Source of the DNA: Candidatus Competibacteraceae bacterium
Lineage (GTDB): Bacteria > Pseudomonadota > Gammaproteobacteria > Competibacterales > Competibacteraceae
Assembly: GCA_027492875.1 (NCBI GenBank)
Contig: JAPUDV010000067.1
Coordinates: forward strand, 3,180 to 67,179
DNA: 64,000 nt
Direction of reading: 5' to 3'
Under the pieces are notes generated by a model, which made no database searches, was not told where the DNA came from, and saw nothing but the letters and a program-made list of their open reading frames with translations. Each line of letters begins with the position of its first letter. The stretch's first letter is position 1. The position numbers and the translations under genes were made by a program. Positions 17,604 through 27,140 of the stretch are shown piece by piece.

Positions 17604-18761
17604 ATGAACGAAACCGAACTTTTGGCGATTCTCGCCCGTGGCGAGGACAGCCGACATCAGTTCAAGGAAAATATCAGCAACGTGGATTCACTGGCCGCCG
17701 AATTGGTGGCGTTCTCCAACTCCGGCGGCGGCCTGTTGATCGTGGGCGCGACCGATGCCGGCGAAGTGCTGGGGTTGACCACCGCCGACATCTGTCGCTT
17801 GAATCAATTGCTCTCCAATGCAGCATCCCAGTCGGTGCGTCCGCTTATCCATCCGATTTCGCTCAATATCCAGACGGCGCGAGGCTTACTCATGGTGATC
17901 CAGACCCCAGACGGTCTGAATCGGCCCTACACCGATAATCAGGGGCGGATTTGGGTTAAGAGCGGTGCCGACAAGTGGCATGTGACCACCCGTGAGGAAA
18001 TGCAGCGGCTGTTTCAGCAAGCCGGACTGATTTATGCCGACGAAGTCCCGGTTTCGGGGACCACGGTCGCGGATATCGATCATCGAGCACTGGAGGAGTA
18101 CTTTGAAAACCGCTATCGGGAACCGCTGGAGGATACCGATCAGTCCCTGGAGCAGTTGTTACGGAATATGGGACTGGCTCGCAATGGCGTGCTGACTCTG
18201 GCGGGATTGTTGTTGTTCGCCAAAAAGCCGGAGCGGTTTCGCCCGGCCTTCATGCTCAAAGCGGTGGCCCTTCCCGGCCGCGAGTTGCACGAGACCCACT
18301 ATCTGGACAGCGAGGACATTTTCGACCGGCTGGCCGGGCAATACCAGCGCGGTTTGGCGTTCGTTAAGCGCAACCTGCATTACGTGCAAGGCGATCAGGG
18401 CATCAATAGCCTGGGCATTCTGGAAATCCCCGAAATCGTGTTCCAGGAATTGCTGGTCAACGCCCTGATTCACCGCGACTACTTTATCAGCGCCCCAATC
18501 CGGGTGCTGGTGTTCTCCGACCGAGTGGAAATCAGCAACCCCGGCCATCTGCCCAATCATTTGACTGTGGAGCAGATTCGCTATGGTTTGTCGAACATGC
18601 GCAATCCACTGCTGGCTTCGCACGCCACCCATCTTCTGCCCTATCGCGGGCTGGGCAGCGGTATTCCTCGCGCCCTCAAAGCTTGGCCGAGCATCGAACT
18701 GGTGGATGATCGCGCTGGTAACCAGTTCAAGGTGATTATTCCCCGGTCGGGGGTAAATTGA
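17604..18761 (+). CDS. AlbA_2/Schlafen-like DNA-binding and HATPase_c_4 regulator
   Basis: The 385-residue product begins MNETELLAILARGEDSRHQFK; residues 8-130 form an AlbA_2 (Schlafen-like) domain, with the FKENISNVDSLAAELVAFSN and GGGLLIVGATDAGEVLGL signatures. The second half holds a GHKL-type ATP-binding domain of the HATPase_c_4 kind: FQELLVNALIHRDYF, RVEISNPGHLPN and YRGLGSGIPRAL. Proteins of this build are called putative ATP-dependent transcriptional regulators or helicase-like proteins and are frequent in accessory regions. AAGAGG precedes the ATG at 17604. It lies 71 bp after the WYL gene on the same strand. Confidence 0.88.
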   Translation: MNETELLAILARGEDSRHQFKENISNVDSLAAELVAFSNSGGGLLIVGATDAGEVLGLTTADICRLNQLLSNAASQSVRPLIHPISLNIQTARGLLMVIQTPDGLNRPYTDNQGRIWVKSGADKWHVTTREEMQRLFQQAGLIYADEVPVSGTTVADIDHRALEEYFENRYREPLEDTDQSLEQLLRNMGLARNGVLTLAGLLLFAKKPERFRPAFMLKAVALPGRELHETHYLDSEDIFDRLAGQYQRGLAFVKRNLHYVQGDQGINSLGILEIPEIVFQELLVNALIHRDYFISAPIRVLVFSDRVEISNPGHLPNHLTVEQIRYGLSNMRNPLLASHATHLLPYRGLGSGIPRALKAWPSIELVDDRAGNQFKVIIPRSGVN

Positions 18762-18787
18762 TCCACGGTGCACGGATTCCACTGCCT

Positions 18788-19170
18788 TCAATCCAGATCG
18801 TTGCTGGTGACAATGTCGCCATAACCGAAGAAAAATAGCCCATCCTGATGGTCCACGCTCAAGCGTGCTTCCGGATTGGCGCTCAGCACCTGATGCCCGC
18901 CATGCGGAAGATGTGGCGCTGATAGATCAGCAACCCGGTAACGCTGGCGCACCAAGAGGTTACGGAATCACTCCCCAGCCAGAAACGGCTAAAACGCTGT
19001 CAAGGCGGCGCGAAAATCAGTGCTGAACCGATGATCGTCATCGAATGGACTCGTCCCTCCAACCTAGTAAACCAGTCCCGCTGGCGGTAGGAAATCTCCG
19101 GTTTGCGAACGGTGGCCGTGGGAAAAGCATCCCGCAAAGCTTGGACTTTATCGGTGCCGAGGGTGGAAAT
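18788..19170 (-). pseudogene. Decayed protein-coding gene of unknown family
   Basis: On the minus strand, coherent protein-like reading is split between frames. From about 19170 down, one frame reads GFISTLGTDKVQALRDAFP then ISYRQRDWFTRLEGRVHS; another continues FDDDHRFSTDFRAALTA; a third gives LAVSGWGVIP; and a last one reads LLVRQRYRVADLSAPHLPH, ARLSVDHQDGLFFFGYGD, ending IVTSNDLD and a stop at 18788. At least three frameshifts or stops interrupt it. I do not recognise the family. Its upstream end runs into an AT-rich stretch next to the IS21 remnant, which suggests that it was disrupted by insertion or deletion. Confidence 0.6.
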
Positions 19171-19267
19171 AAAGCCATGGAGGTAAAAGGAAGCAGACTT
19201 GGAGGTGGATAATGTATTTTTTTAGTAGTATATAGTATAATAAGATATTTACTAACCTTGATTGGGT

Positions 19268-19454
19268 ATTCCGGGTCCAATCGTCCACTGATTCCGGGCC
19301 CAATCGTCCACCCCGGCGATGCGTCGCCTCCGACTAGGATAACCCGATAGTCTTGCCTCTTTTTGCCCAACAGAAGGAGGCACCGATGTCGAAAGAGAGG
19401 TTATCCGCCGTGAAGATTAAAGACATTTTACGCTTGAAGTTTGACGTGGATTAG
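19268..19454 (+). mobile_element. IS21-family remnant: end repeats and the first 22 codons of istA
   Basis: Two direct repeats, ATTCCGGGTCCAATCGTCCA+C (19268-19288) and the same sequence with one change (19291-19311), match the multiple end repeats of IS21-family elements. About 75 bp further, after GAAGGAGG, an ATG at 19386 opens MSKERLSAVKIKDILRLKFD, the characteristic IstA transposase N-terminus, and stops at 19452-19454. The rest of istA and istB is missing, so the element is a dead fragment. It lies beside a decayed gene and upstream of the gab cluster. Confidence 0.75.
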
Positions 19455-19487
19455 CTCAAGTATAATAATTGCGCGTCCTCGATTGAT

Positions 19488-20084
19488 TCAAAACGAGGGC
19501 GGAGTACACACGCTGATCAACTCGCACTCCTGATCACCCACGTTGCGAAAGCGATGCAGTTGGCGGCTGTCGAAGTAATACGCATCTCCCGCTTCCAGCA
19601 CACGGCTCTGATCGCCCACCACGATCTCGATCCGTCCCCGCAGCACGATACCGCCTTCCTCGCCATCGTGCTGCAACATGAGCTTGCCGGTGTCGGCCCC
19701 AGGTGCGTAGCGTTCGTGCAGGATCTGCAATTTGCGGTGGCGTAGATTCCTGCCCACCTGACGGAAGGAAATCGACCCTTTGGCCAGTTCCAGTAACTCG
19801 CGCGCCTTGAAAAAAATAGGGTCCTGGGAAGGCAGATCCCGGTTAAAGAACTCGCTTAGCGACAGCGGAATACCGTCCAGCACTTTCTTTAGAGACGCCA
19901 CCGACGGGCTGTTCTTGTTTTGCTCGATCAGGGAAATGGTGCCGTTGGTGACTCCGGCGCGGCGAGCCAATTCGCGTTGCGACAGACCGTACTGCTCGCG
20001 CACGGCCCGCAGGCGGGTACCCAGATCGAACCCCAGTTCCGCATCGCTCAGGCTGTCGGCGGGCTGTTCATCGATGTTCGACAT
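19488..20084 (-). CDS. PuuR-like repressor: XRE helix-turn-helix plus cupin
   Basis: The 198-residue protein has an XRE-type helix-turn-helix at about residues 20-75 (LGTRLRAVREQYGLSQREL, AGVTNGTISLIEQNK) and a C-terminal cupin around 120-190 (GEEGGIVLRGRIEIVVG, GDAYYFDSRQLHRFRN). This build and its details match PuuR, the putrescine-responsive repressor. The ATG at 20084 follows AAGGAAG; the frame to 20138 adds 18 residues without a better ribosome binding site. It diverges from gabD and gabT, so it probably controls them in response to putrescine, GABA or a related amine. Confidence 0.88.
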   Translation of the reverse strand: MSNIDEQPADSLSDAELGFDLGTRLRAVREQYGLSQRELARRAGVTNGTISLIEQNKNSPSVASLKKVLDGIPLSLSEFFNRDLPSQDPIFFKARELLELAKGSISFRQVGRNLRHRKLQILHERYAPGADTGKLMLQHDGEEGGIVLRGRIEIVVGDQSRVLEAGDAYYFDSRQLHRFRNVGDQECELISVCTPPSF

Positions 20085-20168
20085 ATTAAACTTCCTTAGG
20101 CTATTGATCATCGGGATGCTGGCCGATAAAACTCTCAATAATGACTATATATAACATATAAATCATTT

Positions 20169-20209
20169 AGATATATCTGTATATGACGTGTCTTCCAGAA
20201 ATGGTCTGG
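20169..20209 (+). promoter_or_regulatory. Candidate operator palindromes between the PuuR-like gene and gabD
   Basis: The 260-bp divergent gap is AT-rich and holds two short palindromes: AGATATATCT (20169-20178) and CCAGA-AATGG-TCTGG (20195-20209). Either could be the operator of the divergently encoded repressor. The sites are visible; the link to the repressor is a guess. Confidence 0.3.
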
Positions 20210-20344
20210 ATCGATTATTGTTTATTTTTTTAAACGATGCTAGGCTTGCGCTCACAAATTCAAGCTATCCAGATTACGGTCGGGCGCTGCTTTTTCGGCC
20301 GGAGCGCTAAGCGGTGGCCTCCCGCGAACCCACGGAGTTTCCCC

Positions 20345-21805
20345 ATGCATCTGAAAGATTCTCGCCTGTTTCATCAGCAGTGTTATATCGGCGGCGCTTG
20401 GGTGGATGCCGATAACAAGGAAGCTTTTCCGGTGAGCAATCCAGCCACAGGCGAAACGCTCGGCAGCGTGCCCAAGTTGGGAGCTGCCGAGGTCGGCCGG
20501 GCCATCGCGGCGGCCCAGGAAGCTTTCGCCGGTTGGCGGGCCCGAACCGCGAAGGAGCGTTCCACCATCCTGCGCCGCTGGTTCAACCTGATGCTGGATC
20601 ATCAGGAAGATTTAGCCGTACTGATGACGTTGGAGCAGGGCAAGCCACTGACCGAAGCGCGCGGCGAGATCGCTTACGCGGCCTCCTTCATCGAATGGTT
20701 CGCCGAAGAAGCCAAGCGGGTTTACGGCGACGTCATTCCTCCGCATCAGGCTGACAAGCGCATCGTCGTCGTCAAGGAACCGATTGGTGTCTGCGCGGCG
20801 ATCACACCCTGGAATTTTCCCGCCGCCATGATCACCCGCAAGGCCGGCGCCGCGCTGGCCGCCGGCTGCACGATGGTGATTAAGCCCGCCTCGCAGACCC
20901 CGTTCTCGGCGCTAGCGTTGTGTGAGCTGGCGGAGCGGGCCGGCATACCGGCGGGGGTGCTGAACGTGATCACCGGTTCCGCGCAGGTCATCGGCGCCGA
21001 ACTTACCGCCAGTCCGACGATCCGCAAGCTCAGCTTCACCGGCTCCACCGCCATCGGCAAGCAACTCATGCGGGAATGCGCCGGCACGATGAAGAAGCTG
21101 TCGCTGGAACTGGGGGGCAATGCGCCCTTCATCGTGTTCGACGACGCCGATCTGGATGCCGCCGTGGAAGGTGCGATGATCTCCAAATACCGCAACGCCG
21201 GTCAGACCTGCGTCTGCGCCAACCGCATCCTGGTGCAGGATGGCGTCTACCAGGCGTTCGCCGACAAACTGAGCCAGGCGGTGGCGACCCAACTCAAGGT
21301 GGGTAACGGTCTGGAGTCCGGCGTGACTCAGGGGCCGTTGATCGATGAAGCCGCCGTGGCGAAGGTGGAGGAGCACATCGCCGATGCGCTGAGCAAAGGC
21401 GCCCGTATCGTGCTGGGTGGTCAGCGACACGAACTCGGCAGGACTTTCTTCCAGCCCACGATCCTGACTCAGGTGACCGCAGAGATGGCGGTGGCGCGGG
21501 AAGAAACCTTTGGCCCGGTGGCGCCGTTGTTCCGCTTTTCAACCGAGCAGGACGCCATCCGCATGGCCAACGACACCGAGTTTGGTCTGGCTTCCTATTT
21601 CTACAGCCGCGACATCGGGCGGATCTGGCGGGTCGGCGAGGCTTTGGAATACGGCATGGTCGGCGTCAATACTGGGCTCATTTCCACTGAAATCGCGCCC
21701 TTCGGCGGCATGAAGGAATCCGGCCTTGGCCGTGAGGGTTCCAAATATGGCATCGAAGACTATTTGGAAATCAAATATCTGTGCATGGGTGGTATCGACC
21801 GCTGA
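20345..21805 (+). CDS. gabD: NAD(P)-dependent succinate-semialdehyde dehydrogenase
   Basis: This enzyme oxidises succinate semialdehyde to succinate, the last step of GABA degradation. The 486-residue protein has the aldehyde dehydrogenase landmarks in order: [21 protein letters not shown] near residue 150, the cofactor loop [12 protein letters not shown] near 230, the general base in [16 protein letters not shown], and the catalytic cysteine in [11 protein letters not shown]. These last two segments are typical of GabD. The ATG at 20345 is the family-like start ([17 protein letters not shown]). gabT follows after 48 bp. A related role on glutarate semialdehyde or gamma-glutamyl-aminobutyraldehyde cannot be excluded. 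Confidence 0.92.
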   Translation: MHLKDSRLFHQQCYIGGAWVDADNKEAFPVSNPATGETLGSVPKLGAAEVGRAIAAAQEAFAGWRARTAKERSTILRRWFNLMLDHQEDLAVLMTLEQGKPLTEARGEIAYAASFIEWFAEEAKRVYGDVIPPHQADKRIVVVKEPIGVCAAITPWNFPAAMITRKAGAALAAGCTMVIKPASQTPFSALALCELAERAGIPAGVLNVITGSAQVIGAELTASPTIRKLSFTGSTAIGKQLMRECAGTMKKLSLELGGNAPFIVFDDADLDAAVEGAMISKYRNAGQTCVCANRILVQDGVYQAFADKLSQAVATQLKVGNGLESGVTQGPLIDEAAVAKVEEHIADALSKGARIVLGGQRHELGRTFFQPTILTQVTAEMAVAREETFGPVAPLFRFSTEQDAIRMANDTEFGLASYFYSRDIGRIWRVGEALEYGMVGVNTGLISTEIAPFGGMKESGLGREGSKYGIEDYLEIKYLCMGGIDR

Positions 21806-21853
21806 GCCGCGTGCCCTCAACCCTAATTCCCTTTGCCGATGGAGTACCGAACC

Positions 21854-23140
21854 ATGACTACCAACGCCGAGCTATTGTCGCGCCGCGCGCAAGCCGTCGC
21901 CCGAGGCGTGTCCTGCATCCATCCTATCGCTGCCGAGCGCGCTGAAAACGCCGAACTCTGGGATGTGGAAGGCAAGCGCTACATCGATTTTACTGGCGGC
22001 ATCGCCGTGCTCAATACCGGTCATCGTCATCCCCAGGTGATGGCAGCGGTCGAGGCGCAAATGCAACGCTATACCCATACCTGCTTTCAGGTGATGAGCT
22101 ATGAACCTTACGTGGCGCTGGCCGAGCGGCTCAATGCCCTGGCGCCGGGCCGGGGACCCAATAAAACCCTGCTGCTGACTACCGGCGCCGAGGCGGTGGA
22201 AAACGCCGTCAAGATCGCCCGCTTTTATACCAAACGCTCAGCCGTCATCGCCTTCAGCGGGGGGTTCCACGGCCGGACGATGCTGGCGTTGGGCCTGACC
22301 GGCAAGGTGCCGGCCTACAAAACTGGTTTTGGCCCCTTTCCCGAGATCTACCATGCGCCATTTCCCAATCCCTTGCATGGGGTCAGCATCGATCATGCTT
22401 TGGGGATTCTGGAATATTTTTTCAAAGTGGACGTCGAGCCGGAGCGGGTGGCGGCGATCATCATCGAACCGGTGCAGGGGGAAGGCGGTTTTTACATCGC
22501 GCCGCCGGAATTCCTGAAACGCTTGCGCCAGCTTTGTGACCGGCACGGCATTCTGCTGATCGCCGATGAAATCCAGACCGGCGCGGCGCGCACGGGCAAA
22601 TTTTTTGCCATCGAGCATAGCGGGGTGGTCCCCGATCTGATTACCATGGCCAAAAGTTTGGCTGGCGGTTTTCCGCTCTCGGCGGTGGTCGGCCGCGCCG
22701 AAGTCATGGATAGCGTCGGCCCCGGTGGTCTGGGGGGCACCTACGCCGGCAGCCCGCCGGCCTGCGCGGCGGCTTTGGCGGTGTTGGATATCATTGAGCG
22801 CGAAGGCCTGCTGGAACGCAGCCTGCGGCTGGGCGAAATGATCCAGGCTCGGCTTAAAAAGCTGGCCGACAGCGTAACCCGCATCGGCGACGTGCGCGGT
22901 TTGGGCGCCATGGTGGCGATGGAATTTTTCAAGGATGAGGAACGCCGGGTACCCGACCCCGAACTGACCAGGGCGCTGGTGACCCGAGCCGCTGAGCGCG
23001 GTCTGATCCTGTTGTCTTGTGGCATGTATGGGAACGTCGTGCGCATCCTGGTGCCGCTGACTGCATCCGATGTGTTGGTGAACGAAGGCTTGACGATTAT
23101 CGAACAATGCCTGGAATCGTTGACGCTCGAAGTGGCCTGA
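21854..23140 (+). CDS. gabT: 4-aminobutyrate aminotransferase
   Basis: GabT moves the amino group of GABA to 2-oxoglutarate, making succinate semialdehyde for GabD. The 428-residue product is a class III PLP aminotransferase: LLTTGAEAVENAVKIAR binds the cofactor phosphate, AFSGGFHGRT carries the ring-stacking region, LIADEIQTGAARTG holds the Asp that contacts the pyridine nitrogen, and MAKSLAGGFPLSAVV contains the Schiff-base lysine. The start MTTNAELLSRRAQAVARG at 21854 follows GGAG at 21841 and matches GabT N-termini. It could also act on 5-aminovalerate (DavT), a close relative. Confidence 0.92.
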   Translation: MTTNAELLSRRAQAVARGVSCIHPIAAERAENAELWDVEGKRYIDFTGGIAVLNTGHRHPQVMAAVEAQMQRYTHTCFQVMSYEPYVALAERLNALAPGRGPNKTLLLTTGAEAVENAVKIARFYTKRSAVIAFSGGFHGRTMLALGLTGKVPAYKTGFGPFPEIYHAPFPNPLHGVSIDHALGILEYFFKVDVEPERVAAIIIEPVQGEGGFYIAPPEFLKRLRQLCDRHGILLIADEIQTGAARTGKFFAIEHSGVVPDLITMAKSLAGGFPLSAVVGRAEVMDSVGPGGLGGTYAGSPPACAAALAVLDIIEREGLLERSLRLGEMIQARLKKLADSVTRIGDVRGLGAMVAMEFFKDEERRVPDPELTRALVTRAAERGLILLSCGMYGNVVRILVPLTASDVLVNEGLTIIEQCLESLTLEVA

Positions 23141-23215
23141 ACCTGAATTGTCCTCGACGGTTCGGCCCAGTCGCCAGCCGCGAGGGCGCGAATCCAACCC
23201 AAAGGTAGCTTGATC

Positions 23216-24139
23216 ATGACCCCGTTTGCCATCGCTGGTATCCAAATGCACGTTTCAGCCCTGCATGACAACATCAATGTCATGGGGCGCCGGCTCGACT
23301 TGCTCATGACCCGGTTTCCCTGGGTGCAGATGGTGGTGTTCAGCGAGCTGGCGCCGTTTGGGCCACTGACGGGGCATGCGCAGCACCTGCCAGGCCCAGC
23401 CGAGACAACATTTTGCCAGATGGCGGCCCACCACAAAGTCTGGTTGATTCCTGGGTCCATGTTCGAGTTGGTGGGCGACAAAATCTGTAATACGGCGAGC
23501 GTCATCGATCCCCATGGGCAGGTCGTCGGACGCTATCGCAAAATGTTCCCGTTTCGCCCCTATGAGAACCATGTGGAAGCGGGAAGAGAGTTTCTGGTTT
23601 TCGACGTTCCCGAGGTGGGGCGGTTCGGCGTGTCCATTTGTTACGATATGTGGTTTCCAGAGACGTCCCGCACCTTGGCCGCCATGGGCGCAGAGGTGAT
23701 TCTGCATCCCTCCATGACCGACACCATCGATCGGGAAGTCGAACTGTCGATTGCCCGCGCCACCGCCGTGACCAACCAGTGCTACTTTTTCGACATCAAC
23801 GGCGTGGGTGATGGCGGGGTCGGTTCTTCCATCATCGTGGGGCCGTCCGGCTACGTCATTCATGCAGCGGGCGGCGGGGAAGAAACCATCCCGGTGGAAA
23901 TCAACCTGGATCGAGTGCGGCGCGAGCGCGAGGTCGGCATCCGCGGTTTGGGACAGCCCCTGAAGAGCTTTCGCGATCGACCAGTGGATTTTCCGATTTA
24001 CCAACGAGGGAGCGGCTTCCCCGAAGACTATTTGCATAGCCTGGGTCCACTGGCCAAACCGGAGCGGGGTTCCCGGGCTGGTTTAAAACAGGACACTGCG
24101 CCTGTGGTCGGGCAAGAAGGCTACAATCCCTTGGCGTAG
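23216..24139 (+). CDS. Nitrilase-superfamily carbon-nitrogen hydrolase
   Basis: The 307-residue protein carries the Glu-Lys-Cys catalytic triad of the superfamily: VVFSELAPFG (Glu), GRYRKMFPFRPYE (Lys) and SICYDMWFPE (Cys). It starts MTPFAIAGIQMHVSALHDN. Members hydrolyse amides, nitriles or N-carbamoyl compounds; this sequence is closest in look to aliphatic amidase or omega-amidase-like branches, but the substrate cannot be read. It lies 75 bp after gabT, so it may supply an amine or amino acid to GabT-GabD, for example by cleaving an amide of GABA or a related compound. A TTG two codons upstream is a poorer start. Confidence 0.85.
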   Translation: MTPFAIAGIQMHVSALHDNINVMGRRLDLLMTRFPWVQMVVFSELAPFGPLTGHAQHLPGPAETTFCQMAAHHKVWLIPGSMFELVGDKICNTASVIDPHGQVVGRYRKMFPFRPYENHVEAGREFLVFDVPEVGRFGVSICYDMWFPETSRTLAAMGAEVILHPSMTDTIDREVELSIARATAVTNQCYFFDINGVGDGGVGSSIIVGPSGYVIHAAGGGEETIPVEINLDRVRREREVGIRGLGQPLKSFRDRPVDFPIYQRGSGFPEDYLHSLGPLAKPERGSRAGLKQDTAPVVGQEGYNPLA

Positions 24140-24441
24140 GCAGCCCAGGCAGGCAGCTATTCCACCAGTCTTGATGAGACGCCGGTCAGGACGGGATAAG
24201 CTCCGCGACTTATTCACAATCGATTGCTTTCAATGTAAAACTTTTCTAGTCTTGGGCTGTGGCGGCAATTCAGCTCACGCTGCCAATAGGGGATCCGGAG
24301 CACCTGTGGGCGGGATTGGGATGCCACGAAATCCTTTTCCAGCTTAGGCCCTGGGCCTCGTCCAGCAAGCCCGCGGCGCTTGTCAGCTTAGATACTTACC
24401 TGCGGTTCTATGTGGTTATATCGGTATTACGGGAGAACGTG

Positions 24442-25482
24442 ATGATTCTCGAGCAAATAACCACCGGTGGCTGCCTGTCCTACCTTATCGGTTGTAACGA
24501 GACCCGCTCGGCAGCGCTGATCGATCCGGAAATCAGCCAGATTGGCCACTACCTCGCCCTCGCCGCGAGGGACGGCTTGCGTATCCGCTACGTGATCGAC
24601 ACCCACACCCACGCCGACCATTTCTCGGCGACCCATCAGCTCGCGCAACAATTAGCCGTGCCGGTGGTGATGCACCGCGCCAGTCCGGCGCCGTTCGTGG
24701 ATATGCGCATCGGCGATGGCGAGATGGTGATGCTCGGGCGGCTGCGCGTGCAGGTGCTCCACACGCCGGGCCACACTCGCGACTCGATATGTCTGTGGGT
24801 CGAGCACAGCCTATTCACCGGCGATACGCTGCTGATCGGCGCCACGGGTCGTACCGACTTGCCGAGCGGCGATCCCGAGGCGCTCTACGACAGCCTCTTC
24901 CAGCGCGTGCTGCGACTGGACGCCGATCTTAACGTCTTCCCGGCACATGACTACCAGGGTCAAAAGAGTTCGACCATCGGCAAAGAGCTGGCGACGAATC
25001 CACGCCTGCAAAAGCGCGAGCGCGCGGATTTCGTCGAGATGATGCGCAACCTGAATCTTTCAATGCCGACGCATGTGACCGAAGCGCTGCGCACCAACAT
25101 GAGTGGCGGCAAATCGGTCGCGCAGTTGCTCGCCGAGGCGGCGGAGAAAGTACCGTTCATGGCGCTCGCCGAACTCAAGGCCCGCGTCGAAGCTGCGGAC
25201 AACGATTTGATCGTGCTCGACGTGCGCGAGCGCGACGCCTACGAAGGCGGCCACATCCCCGGCGCGCGCCTGTTGCCACGCGGTCAGCTCGAATTGCGGG
25301 TCAACCAGGAATTGCCTGACCCCACTCGGCGCATCCTCACCTGCTGCGAACTGGGCCATGTTTCGACGCTGGCGGCATCGACGCTGCATGAGATGGGCTT
25401 TCTGTACACGGTCGCATTGGACGGCGGGATGAAAGCCTGGCGAGAGGCCGGCTATCCGGTGAACTCGGGTCGCGAACCCTAA
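24442..25482 (+). CDS. Persulfide dioxygenase-rhodanese fusion
   Basis: The 346-residue protein joins an ETHE1-like metallo-beta-lactamase domain (residues 1-230) to a C-terminal rhodanese domain (about 240-340). The iron ligands are visible in DTHTHADHFSAT, HTPGHTRDS, FTGDTLL and FPAHDYQG. In the rhodanese part the active cysteine lies in CCELGHVS. Such fusions oxidise glutathione persulfide to sulfite or thiosulfate and handle sulfide in the cytoplasm. The ATG at 24442 follows GGGAG and starts MILEQITTGGCLSYLIG; the open frame to 24259 is leader. The 24140-24441 stretch upstream holds no other gene I can support. Confidence 0.9.
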   Translation: MILEQITTGGCLSYLIGCNETRSAALIDPEISQIGHYLALAARDGLRIRYVIDTHTHADHFSATHQLAQQLAVPVVMHRASPAPFVDMRIGDGEMVMLGRLRVQVLHTPGHTRDSICLWVEHSLFTGDTLLIGATGRTDLPSGDPEALYDSLFQRVLRLDADLNVFPAHDYQGQKSSTIGKELATNPRLQKRERADFVEMMRNLNLSMPTHVTEALRTNMSGGKSVAQLLAEAAEKVPFMALAELKARVEAADNDLIVLDVRERDAYEGGHIPGARLLPRGQLELRVNQELPDPTRRILTCCELGHVSTLAASTLHEMGFLYTVALDGGMKAWREAGYPVNSGREP

Positions 25483-25577
25483 CCCGAAATTCCCACGGCC
25501 GCGACGCTTGTTGGTCTCATCCGCCGATGCCCGACATCGACACCCCAGGCCACGCTGGAATACCCTGGAGTCCGTGG

Positions 25578-27140
25578 TTACAGACGCCGCATCTTGATGT
25601 CGAGGATTTGAATGCGGTAGGCGATCTGGCGGGGTGTCATGCCCAACAGCCGAGCTGCCTTGGCCTGTACCCAGCCGGCCTGTTCCAAAGCGGCGATGAC
25701 CCGCTCCCGCTCGTCCAGGTCGGTGGCGTCCAGGTCGATCCGGGGCATCGCGGGAGCTGAACCCGCGCCGGCACCGCGCGGGTTCAGACCGCTCAGCTCG
25801 ATGACATCCTGCGCGATCACGCCGTTGGCGCTCATGATCGCGCTGCGCTCCAGGCAGTTTTCCAGCTCGCGCACGTTGCCGGGCCAATGATGCCGCATCA
25901 GCAGACGGACGGCACTGTCGGTGATGGCCAGCATCCGTCCCTGTTGCCGGGCGATCTTGTCCACCAGAAACCGCGCCAGATCGGGGATGTCCTCCGGCCG
26001 GTCGCGCAGCGCCGGCATGAAGATCGGCATCACGTTGAGCCGGTAATAGAGATCTTCGCGGAACTGGCCGGTTTCCACCGCGTCTTCCAAGTCGCGGTTG
26101 GTGGCGGCGATGATCCGCACGTCCACCCGCAGGGTCTGGCTGCCGCCGACCCGCTCCATCTCGCCTTCCTGAATCACTCGCAGCAGCTTGGCTTGAAAGG
26201 TCGGGGAGATATCGCCGATTTCATCCAGGAACAGGGTGCCGCCGTGCGCCTGTTCGAAGCGGCCCTTACGCTGGTTGACCGCGCCGGTAAACGCGCCTTT
26301 CTCGTGCCCGAACAGTTCCGATTCCAGCAGGTTGTCCGGCAAGGCCGCGCAGTTCAGCTTGACCAACGGCCCGCCGACCCGGGGCGAGTTGTAGTGAATG
26401 GCGCAGGCGATCAGTTCCTTGCCGGTGCCCGATTCACCGCGCACCAACACCGTGGTGTTCCATTTCGCCACCTGCCGCACCTGCTCGAACACCTGCTGCA
26501 TCGGCTGGCTGTGGCCCACCATGCTGTCGAAGCCGTGCTGGCCGCGCACCACCCGCCGCAGGCTGTCGCGCTCGGCGGTCAGCGCTCCGCGTTCGCGTTC
26601 CACGGCCTGAGCGGCGCGCACGCTGCGGGCGATCAGATTGGCGACCATTTCCAGAAAGCGGGCGCGTTCCGCCAGCCACTTGTCAAGGCGGGGCGGCTGC
26701 GCCGCCAGCACGCCGCTGTATTGACCCGAACCGGCCCGGATCGGCACCCCGATCAACGGCAACTCGCGGTCGTAGAGCCGCAAGCGATCGAGAAAGCGCG
26801 GTTCGTCGGCCAAGCGCGGCAACACCAGTCGCTCGCCGCGCTCCAGCACCATCCCCAGCACCCCTTCCCCCGGCAGGTAGCGCACCGGTGCGCCGCTGGC
26901 CGGCTTGGGCTGATCGTGGATGGCGCTGACCAGCAGGGCGCCGCTGTCGGGGTCCACCAGCGAAACCACGCCGCGATGCAATTCGCCGTGTTCGTGCAGG
27001 ACCCGCAGGACCTGATCGAGCGTTTCCCACAACGGGCAGGGATGGCTGAGCACCTGGCTCACCCGGAACAGCGTGGCCAGTTCGATTTCCAGCAATTCCG
27101 ATCGGTCCACGACGGCGACCTTCGTATCGACGGCGATCAA
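25578..27140 (-). CDS. nifA: Nif-specific sigma-54 activator NifA
   Basis: NifA turns on nif promoters by remodelling sigma-54 RNA polymerase. The 520-residue protein has a GAF domain (about residues 20-170), an AAA+ domain (about 205-440) with Walker A GESGTGKE at 235-242, the sigma-54 loop GAFTGA at 282-287 and Walker [11 protein letters not shown], and a C-terminal Fis-type helix-turn-helix ([19 protein letters not shown]). The linker before the helix-turn-helix has no cysteine pair, so it is the type that depends on NifL for oxygen control. The start is a TTG whose TTGA overlaps the nifL stop; no ATG is available nearby. Confidence 0.97.
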   Translation of the reverse strand: MIAVDTKVAVVDRSELLEIELATLFRVSQVLSHPCPLWETLDQVLRVLHEHGELHRGVVSLVDPDSGALLVSAIHDQPKPASGAPVRYLPGEGVLGMVLERGERLVLPRLADEPRFLDRLRLYDRELPLIGVPIRAGSGQYSGVLAAQPPRLDKWLAERARFLEMVANLIARSVRAAQAVERERGALTAERDSLRRVVRGQHGFDSMVGHSQPMQQVFEQVRQVAKWNTTVLVRGESGTGKELIACAIHYNSPRVGGPLVKLNCAALPDNLLESELFGHEKGAFTGAVNQRKGRFEQAHGGTLFLDEIGDISPTFQAKLLRVIQEGEMERVGGSQTLRVDVRIIAATNRDLEDAVETGQFREDLYYRLNVMPIFMPALRDRPEDIPDLARFLVDKIARQQGRMLAITDSAVRLLMRHHWPGNVRELENCLERSAIMSANGVIAQDVIELSGLNPRGAGAGSAPAMPRIDLDATDLDERERVIAALEQAGWVQAKAARLLGMTPRQIAYRIQILDIKMRRL

